This document shows positions 12,422-25,500 of a stretch of 64,000 nt of DNA, one piece after another. Position numbers and translations under genes: made by a program. Under the pieces are notes generated by a model. It was not told the DNA's origin. It saw only the letters and a program-made list of their open reading frames with translations, and did not search any database. This DNA is from Papilionanthe hookeriana x Papilionanthe teres. Its lineage: Eukaryota > Streptophyta > Magnoliopsida > Asparagales > Orchidaceae. The stretch is taken from the NCBI GenBank assembly GCA_022702705.1, contig CM040421.1:60862621-60926620 (forward strand). The letters run 5' to 3'. Position 1 is the first letter of the stretch, and every line of letters starts with the position of its first letter.

Positions 12422-12429
12422 CTTATCAC

Positions 12430-13159
12430 AGACTTCTATCATCACCCAACCATTATTGATAATCATATAATCAATATTTTATCTCACTTGTCGCTGCTAT
12501 CACCGCTCCGCCATGAGTCACCATCAATTGACAATTAACAACCTCACCACTATACATTAGTGTTGCGAGCAAAAGCTTTATTAGCCAATAATTGATCGAG
12601 GGCTATTTGAATGCTGCACTTATTAAAAAATAATCGTAAGTTCGTTAAAAAATAATCTGATGTCAAAAAATTATAGTAGCCATTAACATTTTTTTTATTC
12701 TTTTGAAAAAATAAAACCGCAACTAGAAAGCTGCCACCGCATATAAACAGTACCGATGAGAAAATATTGAATTCAGCTGCCAAAACGTAACTTATCTAAA
12801 CGACAAAACTGCGGTGCGATGCCACACCGCCACCACACCACGCCCTAAAGAGACTGATATTTTTGTACCCATCAGCTTTTAATGTTCCCAACATCACCCA
12901 CCATCTTAGCTCAAGACAGTCCAGATGCTCAAATCTTATAATGTCACTTTTATAAATTTTAATCAACATACTTGAACTGTCGACATCAGGTCGATCCACA
13001 ATTTCCTTTCTCAAAATTTTCACATGAAAGATCATGTTTCTCCTATGCGTTGTGGATCATTTATTATGTCTAATTCTCAGGAAACGCAAAGATCACACCA
13101 TCCTTTCATCACCATGAAAATAATAACTCCAATTCAATTTCAATTAACCGAGCAAAAGC
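12430..13159. other. intergenic sequence 3' of the 5-phosphatase gene
   Basis: Non-coding. Short minus-strand frames here are not conserved-looking and overlap no exon evidence. Confidence 0.35.
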
Positions 13160-13477
13160 TTTATTAGAATAACAAGAAATAAATGCAAGTCAACTGAAAT
13201 CATTCCGTCAGAAAAACCACTTTGTAACAAAACAAAGTTCTTTAATTAACAAGAGAATTTTGCAATAGAATGGCGGACAGGGAACACAATAAAAGCAGCA
13301 GCAGAATCTGAGACCATCTTATGCCATTTTCCTTTATAAAAAAATCCAAAAAATATAAAATAAAATAACGAACATTGTCGACATTTGATACCAAACGACT
13401 CGTAACTCCAAAAAATAGACTATCAAAAAATTAGAAAAAACATAATAATAAAAACATTATCCAACTTTGTTGATCCT

Positions 13478-13483
13478 TTTATT
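13478..13483 (-). terminator. candidate polyadenylation signal of the 5-phosphatase gene
   Basis: AATAAA on the minus strand about 150 nt after the stop codon at 13633. A second AATAAA lies at 13160-13165. Which one is used cannot be told from sequence alone. Confidence 0.4.
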
Positions 13484-13632
13484 TCTATAATTTTCATTTT
13501 TCCTGCTTTCCTAGTGGTGTACAATTGGGTTTCTCCGGTTATGGCTTTATGTACAGAAAAGAATACGTCCAAGACTAGAGAGTTTCTGGACAGCGTTCCA
13601 AGACGCAGAGGCAGAGATCTCTTTCTTATCCT

Positions 13633-13974
13633 TCACGAGTACCGCATATGGCAAATATTAGAAGAATTGCTGTAGTTTGAAACATCAGGTTTTTGTTGGT
13701 GGTTTGCCTCAAATCTTCTGGAACTCACTGTAGTATCTGAGTATGATGCATTGCTTCGATTACAATGGCGCACCTGCACACAGTGGAATCTTGTCTCTGT
13801 TGAATAGCTGCCTCTCACTTTCACTAGCAGCAATACCTCCTTGTCTCTTGTGTCCTCGCACCACCAATTCTGGGGGATTCCATCAACAAACTCTTCTTGC
13901 GTGCAGAAGTCCTCGTAGTTGAAGGTTACTTCCATGGTTTGGCCGGCGTTGATTATCCCAGCAGCAGGTTGGAC
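13633..13974 (-). CDS. FRA3: 5-phosphatase exon j (last exon, C-terminus)
   Basis: Acceptor catcag/gtccaa. Encodes VQPAAGIINAGQTMEVTFNY, then EEFVDGIPQNWWCEDTRDKE and VQVRHC, followed by a poorly conserved Ser/Asn-rich tail and a stop at 13633-13635. EEFVDG..QNWWCEDTRDKE is strongly conserved in plant members, which supports the terminal exon. Confidence 0.94.
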   Translation of the reverse strand, partial: VQPAAGIINAGQTMEVTFNYEDFCTQEEFVDGIPQNWWCEDTRDKEVLLLVKVRGSYSTETRFHCVQVRHCNRSNASYSDTTVSSRRFEANHQQKPDVSNYSNSSNICHMRYS

Positions 13975-16900
13975 CTGATGTTCCAGGAAAGAAGAAAAGA
14001 GTAAATCATAGAAAAACTAGTTAGTAATGACAACCTAGGGTCAAGAATAGGGAAAAATCACGAAAACTGCATTTCTCTAGGAAGATGTGTGTAATTTTTT
14101 TCATTCCCCAAGACATTTACATATATACATACTGATACATCTAAAAATGTACCATTTTTCACGCTATATTTTATAATGATATTGCACTTTAAAGGTATGC
14201 TTTCTTGTGTTTTTGGTTGTAGGTACAATAAATTGAAGAATTTGGAGTGATTGGAGCAAAAGGAACAAAAATGGACCAAAATGGAGCATACCGGAGCAAA
14301 ACGGGTCGAACCGGGGCACACCGGAGCCATGGGGGCCGAACCGGACACTTATGTACCTGTGTCGGGCGGCTAAACGCCCAAACATGGCGCTTAGGCGCCA
14401 CCAGAGGGCTGCTAAGCGCCCAAAATCGGTGCTTAGCCGCTGGTGACGGTTTTTGACATATCTTCTAGAATATACATCGGATTTGGAAGATTTTTGAAGC
14501 GGTGCTTCGTGCATCTTTTGGGGAATTCGTTGGAAATGATAAAATGAACTTTCTAAAAGGATTTGAGGCGGTTAGAAAGAGTTATTATTGAAGAGACACC
14601 TGTGACACCCTTTGGAAGATTCATTGAATATGAACACTTTTCAAGACACTTAAGCACCTCTTGGGAAATTATAAATGACTTTAAACTCTAGAACTCTAGA
14701 ACTAATTAGGAGAGGAGAAGAAAGCTTGGAGAAGAAGAAAAAGGCTTGGGCGAAAGCCCCAAGTGGGGCGACAAAGTGAGGGAAAGAGAGAGTGTGAGAG
14801 ATTTTTTTTTTTTTTTCACTTTGTTCTTGGAGAGGATTGTAAGGAGATTGCTTTTACTATACAATGAGAGTTTGAAGTTCATCAAAGATAAGTACTTTCA
14901 TTGTATTTTGATTTGAATCTAGTACTTTGTTTGCATGATTTTAAAGTCTTGTTCAATGAAAAGTTTTTGTTGTTTCTCCATGTGTAGTGAGTAATTTTTT
15001 TTACTCTTCCCTCTTACAATGAATTAGTATGCATGTGTAGGATATAGAATTCAGTAGAGTGAGAATATATTGTGATGATTTGACTTTGTTCTTCATTCAC
15101 ATATAAACTTGATCAACTTGCATGTTAAAAACTGTTACGAGAACATGTAAGAACCGGTATGGTGTTGTCTCAATCAACTGTGGTAGAATCATATGAGATT
15201 GTATGGATGAGATTGTAATTTATATAATTGAGTGCAAATAAATAGGGAGTTAAACTTTGAAGGGTGTAGAATTAGAGGAATTTAGAGTGACAGGTCAAAA
15301 CCCCCTAATTTGGTCTATTGTTTTAGGTTTTGATGCGAGATGTTAGCTTCCAGGTGGAGAGATAAAAGGGAACTCTAGAGTGAGAGCTAGTATCTTCTCT
15401 GTTTAGCCTGTCTTCAAAACTATTCAAATTTAGATTAACCAATGTTTTTTATAGCATCTCCAGTAAGGGTAAAGAATATAATTACTCTTATTTGTCACAA
15501 TCTCTTTCTCTACTTGTTTTACTTTTACACATGTCACTAATTTCATTATAAGAGGAATGGTGCTTTTAATATATCAAACTCCACTTTCTTATTTTCACTA
15601 AGTAGTTTAGCTTAGGAATAGAAGTAGTATTGTAGTGATAATTGTAGGATATAATCAAAACCAAACCTTTATCGACCTTCCAAGCTAGGGCGTGTTATTG
15701 TAGACTAGAATTTCTCTTGAAAGCCGCCGTGATTAACCTCGATCTCCGTGGGATCGATATTCGGGGCTTAATCAGAAAACCCTATATTACTTGATGACGA
15801 TACGTATACTTGCGTAGAATCCCAATTAAACTTTCATTTGCGTCGACATCAAGTTTTTGGCGTCGTCGTAAAGAAAGAGCGCCAAAAACTTATAAGGCAT
15901 ACCTACCATACCTCCTTAACAAATGCTATTATAAGGCACTGTATAGAAGAGCGCCTTTCCTTACACGTATTTGTTATGATAATTTAACAGTAGTTGAGTA
16001 AGAAACCATAGGATTTCTAGAAATAAAGATTTACAGTTAAAAACAATTTACATCGAATGCAGTTATGGATAAGAAGAAAAAACTGGAGGAAAATTGAGAA
16101 GGAACAAATAGTAGTAGCTTAAGATTATATTATCATTATACTACAAGCTACAAACTTCAGGTGGTCTAAAGTTGTTTAAACGTCTGCTTGGTATTGCATT
16201 TGATACAATTCGTGAAGCAAGATGTTGGAACTTTCAATACAAAAAAATTTAACTTATCTTATTTTCTTAAGACTATTTTATCTGATACCCTAAAGCATTC
16301 CTAAATGATGTTTATTAAGAATATGATTGTTCTTTACTTCGAATCTCACTTTACGTGGGGCAAGCGACTAAAATGAAATATAGTGCCCGTGCATTGGGTT
16401 TTGGGCCTCCTTTACCACCTGTTGTTATAATCTTTTATGATCAATTGTCAATAATTGACTTGAAATAAAAAATAAAAAATAAAAAATATATCTAATAAGT
16501 GATAAAGGTATGAGCCTTTTAACATAAAAGGGTGACCATGTCAAACAAGCATATGATGGCGGTAGATCACTCTGAGTGTGATTACCAATGAAATTCGTCA
16601 CTAATAGAAGTTTGAAGCTTCAGTACCTTGACTGGGAAAATACAATTATGATTAAAAGGAACAAAATCAACAAGTTTCACTCTCCAATTATAAATTAACT
16701 TAAACAGTTTGTTGTTTTTGTTGTTGTTAAACAGTTTGTGAAATTCTCTTAAAAGAAAATTAAACGAATTCCATGCAATATATTTCAAGATAATTTTTTG
16801 TTTTGTTCTTCTGACAACTTATACGCAACCTTGGAAGAAAGAAGAAAAGCATGATCAACAAGCTTCATATAGCAAACAAAAAATTATCTCGCCCAAGAGT

Positions 16901-19900
16901 ATTCAAGCTAGAACATTATAGATTGAGAAAGTCCGACAACCATTTTCAGTGGTGTATTTATTAGCGGTGGAATAGTTCATACCTACTGAACAGAAAAAAT
17001 CCACAAATCCAAGCTCATAAGCCAATTTCCTTATACAAAATTGTTCGAGCGGATCACAAATTGGTCAAATTGGTCGAATTTGTTGGCTTAAAAATTTGCA
17101 TTATGTAATTTTGTTTTGATCCAAAAGAAATAATTGCTGATGTAAACTATCTGTTTTTCTTTCCGTCCTTCCAAAAAATTTAATTTGGCTGTTCTATTTT
17201 TAATATGCACAAATTGGCAGTAAAATCCTTGTGAGGAGGCTCAAATTGTAGTTAAAACGTAAATATATCTGATTTTGGCAGTATTTCTAAAAATCAACTG
17301 AAATGTCTGGGTTTATAAAAAAAATGAAATAAATGCGAAAAGAAGCAAAAGGTTTGCAGCAAATACATATACACGTACCTGTAACCAGTTAGGAAAGCCA
17401 AAAGAACCCTTTGTACAAAGTTTATATGGACTTCCATCATCACTTATCGTAGACTGGCCTCTGCAGATGATTTCAAAACTAGCCTTGCGCTTGGTACATT
17501 TATTAGTTATACGAAGAATGGAAGTATCCTGATTTTGCAAGATGATGTTGTTTGTGCTTACAACTGTTTCTGGAATAATGCTATATTCCTTAAACAAAGA
17601 TCTAATTTTCTGATGTGATTGAAGTATTTCTCCAAACTCTTGCCTTCTTACTCTTCTGTCAACATGTGCAATTTCAATACTGAAAATACATCTAACAGGT
17701 TTGTGATCGCTGTCCGTCACATCCATACAACCATCATAACTGGCAAAAAAATCCCCAATATCCAGTGAGATATAAGATGTAGATTACAATCTTAATAAAA
17801 AAAATAAGAGGGGCATTTTCAAACATACCACCCAATTCCTATGTATTTATATAGCTAACACCTAAACTATACTTCTTACATTTATATCACATTATTATTT
17901 CCTATCACATAAAGAATATCACTTTATTAACGTTTAAAAGGTGAAATACATCTTTCCATGCAAGTTAGCATAAATGTAAAAATTGAAGTTCAGGTGTTAG
18001 TTATGTTAACACATAGGAATTAAGTAGTATGTATGCAAATCTTCCAATAATTAAATGAGATACTTACAGTGAAATTGACGAAACAACTGGGCATTCCAAT
18101 GAGCATTCAGCTACTGAAATGGAACGATTGTCACGATAGAGTATTCTATCACACCAAGCAGGAATGCGCTTTTTCTCACTAGAATCATATGCTTCAAAGA
18201 AAAAGTGAAAATTTTAGCATTAATGCTTATAGAAACATAAAAGGAACATTTTCATACATACCACCCAATTTTTATGAATTTACATATCTAACAACTAAAC
18301 TTCACATTTTATATTTCTACCATCCAAATCTCTCACAACACATCACAAATACCTCCATTTTAACTTTTAAAAAGAGAAATCACCCTTTTCATGTATAGGT
18401 AAGGTGGCATGCATGTAAAAATTGAAGTTTAGCTGTTAGATATATAAATACATAGAAATTCAGTGGTATGTATGTAAATTTTCCAACATAAAAATGATGC
18501 AGAAAACATAGCAGCACATGTGAGTCCATTATAGAAGATTTATTCCCTACCTGATAGACCAGGCTGGTGCTTTTCAAACTTGTAGGTGGGCGGAAATTTT
18601 ATTTGACCCTCCCGCATTCCCTGAAAAACTTTGCCCACCTTCATTTCTGCTCGAAGCTGATCCTTATCTCTAAGCCAGTCAAAAGATCTTTGAGAGACCA
18701 TCTCTCTTGCCTCGTCATAAGAGAGGCCGAATAGACGGTAATTGAAATCTCCCATAAATACAACCATATCTGCATCGGACAACTCAGGTTTTTCATCTGA
18801 TTGAGAGGCAGCTGACTGCCATTGCCAATTCATACGATAGTAACTACCTTAGCCATAAGCAGTAAATAGCTTATAAGAAATCAAAATCAGATCCAGCTGA
18901 AGAAACTACTTACATATCCGCCCCGATGCACTTGCACAGAAGTAGCACCAGCTGAATAAAAGAGGCAAAACATATGAAAACATCAATAGTTTAACATGCA
19001 TGCATGTATGTATTATTGCAGCTAATTTGTACGGGGACATTACATACATAACACCCAATTGCTATGTATTTACATATCTAACACCTAAATTTTACTTTTT
19101 TACAATAGTTCCACCCAAATCTTTCATATCACATAAATAATACTACCATTTTAACTTCTAAGAAGTGATATACACCTTTATTTGCATAGTTAAGGTGGCA
19201 TTCATGTAAAAATCAAAGCTTAGGTGTTAGATATGTAAATAGATAGGAATTGAGTGGTAAGTATGTAAGCCTTCCTTTATGTTAATATGGACAAAATTCC
19301 CAACCTGAGCCAGGGTTTGGTCCGACAAAAGGCCGGGTGAAGGATAAAGTTCTATAAACATGATCAAAGTCTGCATTCCTCTTACTGACAGCTTCCAAGT
19401 GAGCAGCAAAATGACAATTCACAAAGCAAAAAACTCGATCAAAGACCCTCATCCTCAACCCAACGGCCCCCTGAAAACAAAAGCAAGCATCTCAAGAAAA
19501 AGAAACAAAAGAATCAGAAGAGGCTCCATAAAAATTACAAAAAAATTCTTCGAGATATGGAGCTTTGCTATTACCGCCATAGAAATGATTGAAAAAATAA
19601 TAAGTGATACAAATCTTGCATTGGAATCTTGAAATTTTCAAACAGGTATAGTGTGTGATCAGCAAGCTTAGCAACGGTCATTTACATATTTTCAGAACCT
19701 TTCAGGGAACTTCAAGGTTGGTAAAGTTGGAGGGAGCCTTTCTATATATTTTAATAGCATCAATTTATTCAATCAATGTAGTCCCAGTGTGAGGAACCTA
19801 GGAATCAATAAGCTAATCGAGTAGTTACATTAAGATTAATGAGTAATAAAAAATTGTTAACGAAAAATAAAAATTTAATCAAGCTGTCCGGATTGAATTC

Positions 19901-22520
19901 ATTTGAGGACCACTTGTTTGATATAATTAATTAATTAACTAATTAATAGTAATTAAAAATAAATTTTGAGAGAACCAATTACGCAGCAAAGTGAACTCAC
20001 ATGAATTGATTTGTTTTTACAACCACATATATCAACAATAAATATATCATGATACGACTAACACATTACATGAGTGAATGTTGGGGAGGTCTCAGGCTGC
20101 TCAAGTATGTGAGACAGAGATGGAGTGAAAGTTGGAGAGGTAGACCAAAAATCTAGTGAGGGAGCAATCGAGTGAAAGACGAAGGGAAAACTGTCAATTG
20201 AATGCAAGAGAGCATGAGTGAGAAGAGTAGCACCTGGAATGAGCATTAGAGAGGGAGATTAAGGAAGCTAAAAGAAGGATGAGTTGCAGTGGCAGGTGTT
20301 CGATTATAAATTTATATGGAACACTGAGGAAGAAAAGAAAAGAGATTGACAGGGAATCAGAAAAGGAGGGAGAACTTGGGGTTTTAGTTTTAGGTAATCA
20401 TAAATACTAATTTTCTTAAATTAAACAGCATGTATGATTATGAAACAAATAAACCCTAAACATTTCTCCAATGTAGTCCTTCAACCATGCAAAACTGCTT
20501 CTGATCTCCCAAAAAATAAACTAAAATAAATTTTGTATAACCAAGAGATTACAACGAGATCAAATTTGTATCATCATTTCTACATGAGAGACCATTTTGG
20601 ATCAGTTTTGATTAGTCGAGCGACTACTCTGGAAAAACATTATACTTCGAAAATTATTTATCCAAACACAAAAAGTAGGGGGATTATTTTGGACTTTAGT
20701 CTTTACCATGTCTATAATTTTAAAAGGAGTGTATACATATACCACACAATTCTTATGTATTTATATATCTAACACCTAAGCTTTGATATTACTTATCTAG
20801 CACTCTAATGTCACAATCACAACAAAACACGTGCATGAAAAGATGTAATTTAGTTTAAAAAATTTAATATATGTGGCATTTTTTATGATGTTAAAGATTT
20901 GGGTTATATATAAGTAAACACTAAAATTTATGCATTAAATATATAATACATAGGAATTATGTGATATGTATGTAAATTCCCCCTCTTTTAAATTATTATG
21001 TTAATGCAATGATTATAAAATACAAATTTAGGTAAAAAGATCCTATAGCTAAAGAGTTTGCATGAAAGGATGTATGAAAATAAAAGCCTATATGCATGAA
21101 TGCTTGCATGTGCAAGGAGATGAATAGAAACCCCATAAATACTAGTTGGGAAATCTAATGTACCCACATATTATGACTAACTTTTCTGTCAATGGCAATA
21201 CTAGATGTATAAGCTATGCCATTTGTCCTGATGAAGGATATATATACCCTAGTGAGTTAAGGCACAACTTCGCCACAAACAAAAGCTTATAAATTGCACT
21301 CTATTTTATTGATGAGGGATGTATTAGCTAATCATGATTTAGGTTTACATTATGCTCTTATTACTTAATCTCCAAAGATAGAACTATGGAAATCTGAGAA
21401 CTTGTAGAGGATTTGATTAGGACAGTTTAGGAAGCCCTTGATTTGTTTATTTTATTCTTATTCTATGTTATTTTGTAGATGGGGATGTTAATAGTAGAAT
21501 TCAGGTTGGTTGAAGTGGAGGAATGCGTCCAGCCTATTCTGTGATAGAAAAGTGCCGCTTAGACTGAAAGGAAAATTTTATAAGATGGTGGTGAGACCTG
21601 CAATGCTCTATGGTGCTGAATGTTGGTCTTTAAAAGAGAAGCATAATGCTAAGTTAAGTGTTGCCGAGATGAGAATGATTAGGTGGATGAGTGGCTTTAC
21701 ACTTAGAGACAAAATGCAAAATGAATATATCCATAATAGGGTTGGTGTTGCACCAGTGACGAATAGAATTAGAGAGAGACGCCTTAGATGGTTTGGTCAC
21801 ATTAAACGTCGACCACCTGATGATCCAATTAGGAGAGTGGATGTTTTAGATACAACTTATGTTAAGAAAGGCAGAGGTAGACCTAGGAAAACTTGGGCTT
21901 ATTGCATAAAAAATGATCTTAATTTATTAGAATTAAACGAAAATTTGACACTAAATAGGACGCAATGGAGAAAAAGGATTCATGTAGCCGACCCCACTTA
22001 GTGGGATTAAGGCTTTGTTGTTGTTGTTGTATGTTATTTTATCTTTTTTATTTCTGAATTATTTCCTAATTTAGGTTAGACATATTTGGTAAGTTTGTAA
22101 ACTATAAGAGATTGTTTTCCCTATATATATATATATATATATATACTCAGATGAGCCAGTTTTCGGATGAGGAATGACAGGTTTACACATCTATGAGGAA
22201 GAAGAAGAAGAATGGAGGCACACCCCAACTTGGGAACTTAATGGATATACTTTAGTTACTTCGGGTAATGACATCACACTCAACAATTTATTAGCTGGCT
22301 CCGTTCCTAGAACCAGAGACAGAGGCAGAACTAAACTTGCAGGCCCCTAGCAATTTGTTTTCTGCGAGTTTTGGATTTTTGAGTTTTAACTGCGTCTTAT
22401 CTTTTTTGGGATGTTAGTGTGTGTGTATCATATGGGTGGGGTGCCTATGTTGGATTTTCTCATACAATATTTATGTACCTTTTCAATTTTAATATAATTA
22501 GCCCTTGGGCGTTTCAAAAA

Positions 22521-22574
<54 letters not shown>

Positions 22575-25500
22575 CCCAACAAGTGAATAATATAATCTAG
22601 AGAGAATTATTCCTCTCCAAATCAACTCTCTACATGGTCTCAAAGCTTGGGAACAAATCATATCTTCCTCCTTCAGTCAGAATCCTCCAACGGCCGTCAA
22701 ACCTCCTTCCAGAGCCGAAAATCCTCACTGTAGGCCCCCCTCTTGGCTCCTTTTGGCAGCAGGAATCATGACTCTGTTTTTTCTCCACCATCAGAACTCT
22801 CCTTGCAGCCAAAATTTCCTACTCCAGGTCCTCCTCCTATCGAATTTGTCACTATAGACTTCCTCTGCATTCCTCTGTCGTTGGAAGTCCTTCCAGCAGC
22901 AAGGGATCTTCCTCGTGTAGTCCCGTCTCCCGTGAGAACATCTTCCAACTTGCAATCTCCTAAGAGCTTCTTCCTGCAAGTCCATTGTTGAATCTGAATT
23001 TGACTGGGAGGCAAACCTAAGGGATTAGAGTGTTTGAACCAAAAGAAAGGGAGAGAAAAAGGAGTGGGGGGAAGAGGGAAAGAGAGGAGAGAAGAATGTA
23101 GGACGATTTGCCCCTCTGGGGCAAAATAGGGTATTCCTAAACTCTTTTGACTCTTTTTATATAATCTAATATTTTTGGTAAATGGAGAAGGGGAAGAGCC
23201 AAAAATCATATTACATGAAAAGAACTCTCTATTTATAGGAGAGAAAATGCAATAAAGGAAATTTATATTCTAGGAATTATACCCCTGTGAACCTAGAGCA
23301 TTGTTGTCCTCTAGCTAGGTCGATTTAGGTCGAAGACGCGAGGTGACTAGTGTTGTCGGTCGACCTTCTGGATGGAGACCATCGGTCGGTCGATCCTTCA
23401 AGTAAGGGCAATCGGTTAAATTACTGAAGATAGTCCGCGAGGAAGATCTGTTCAGCTGATGTTAGCCGGTCGGATGCATTGGGACGGTCGTCAATCTTCA
23501 ATTACCGTTGGGGAAATTCCTGTCAGTTGAGTAAACTTAAGCCCTTAGAGAATTTGGGCATGTATCATGGAGTTGGTTCGGAAGCTTTGTGATTGGCATC
23601 AATCGATCGGTTCTTCTGGGCCGCTGGGTCACTTTTCAGTGGGTCCAGCTTTTCCATGTCAATTTTCCTTGAGCTATTTGATTGCCCAAAGATTCGTGCT
23701 GACAAATTTCTTGTGTTCACCTATCTCTTGTGAGATCTTCTTATAGGCCCATCTCCCGTGAGATCTTCTTTTTGCGGGCCAGTTTCACATAAAAACTTCA
23801 TGCTGGCATACTCTCATGAGAACTCCTTGTACCACAATCTCCCGCTCTCATGTTGATCCTCCTCTGGTTTCCTGAGACGCAAGAAATCCTCATTGCCACT
23901 GGAATTTACCAATTGCAGGCCCCCCTTTACCAGAATTCCTCTCTACTATTGGATATTCCCTGCAGTAGGTGCTCCTCTGTATTCTTCTGGCTTTGGATCT
24001 CCTCCATGTAGCCGGAGTTTCTACTGCAGGCACCTCCTTCGCCGGATCCATCTGCTTTCCTACCTACCCGCAGTAGCAGCCACCGGAAAGCAGAAACATC
24101 TACCGGACAACAACAGCAAGCAGAAGCGACAATAGTAGCAGCGGTAAAGCGTTCCTCTGTTCAGTTTCTGCTCAGGTTTTAAAGTCAGAATCTGTTTCCT
24201 GCAGCAATAACAAACAACAAACGCAGCAACAGCCAGAATTCCAGCCCTTCCATGCAACAGCCAGAACTCTTCCCTACAAACATCCTTCTTTGTAGCAGTC
24301 AGAACTCTTCACTGTAGGCAGTCCTTTAGCAGGAATTTCCTCCAACAGTCGTCGAGCGCCAAAATTCTCCTTGCAGACATCAGCCAGCCGGCAGGCCCTC
24401 CCTGGTGCTTGAACCTGCTTCCGCTCTTTGTCGAATTTCTCCCTACAACTAACAGCTCGCCTATCGGCTCCCTATAGGTGTCCCCTGCAAGCTATTGTTT
24501 CTCCACTTTCTTACACCAGAGTAACCGTTGTTTTCCACCAAAGCATTCGTTGTTCAGCTTTCATCACAAGTAGATCTTCCCCACCTCCTCCAACAGCAAC
24601 AACGATCAACTTCCTTCTTGCAACTAGCAACAGTCCTAAATACGTATAAGGTTTATGACCAAATACGAAATGAATGCGTCATGATTTACTTCATAGGTTA
24701 ATTTTGAACCATTCACCAAGAAAAAACTTGAAGTACTGAAAAACCTCCTTAGAGGTAATTCATAACAGCCCACCAACCTTGTGACACACCAAGGTAATAT
24801 ATCATTCTCTCATCTTGCTAATAATGATAGATTTAGAACTTGTATCATAGATTCAGGAGTCTCGATCATATGATCGGAGATATCAATACTCTGGTCAACT
24901 ACCAAAAGGCTTCAACATTTAGATCTATTAGACTTGTAGGATCACACTCAAAAATTGTTGAAAAAGGAGATGTGAAGCTCTCTCAGGATATGACTCTTTC
25001 CTCTGTTTTATATGTACCACAGTTAGACTACAGTATGATTTTAATCAGTAAACTTACACATGATATGAAATTATAACTAAATTTCTCGCACACTTGTGAA
25101 TTTCAAGTAATGGAGTCGAGGAAAGTGTTTTGCATTGCAGAAATGTATCAAGGGTTATATCTACTAATAAAATTCTTTTTAAACACAAATGATCTCACCT
25201 CCGTTTTTATCACAAATGTCTGAGTCTGTTGAGTCTATATATATGTCAAAAAATAGGTAATGTGCATTGTCACCTTAGTAATCCTAATTTCAATTATATT
25301 GCAAAGTTATATCTTCAATTGCTTATCCATAAAAATCTAGTACTTATCAATGTAAGATCTGTCAACTTGCCAAACATACTAGACATAGTTATCCTGGATC
25401 CAGCACAACCCTCTACAGTGATATTTGAGGACCTTCAAAGGTGAAAATCCTAAATGAGGCTAGAAGGTTTGTCTCATTTATTGACAATCACACTAAAACT

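Larger units (their letters stand above)
21403..22634 (+). repeat. 5' LTR of the Copia element, interrupted
   Basis: LTR pieces are 21403-21474, 22041 to about 22135 and about 22565-22634; each aligns in order with the 3' LTR (for example cctaatttagg and gtgaataatataatc). The interruptions are an RTE LINE and an L1-like poly(A) insert. Confidence 0.85.

Noticed and set aside
22743..23209. Overlapping frames on both strands in the Copia leader
   Set aside because: Low-complexity pyrimidine-rich sequence keeps frames open by composition; no domain seen.
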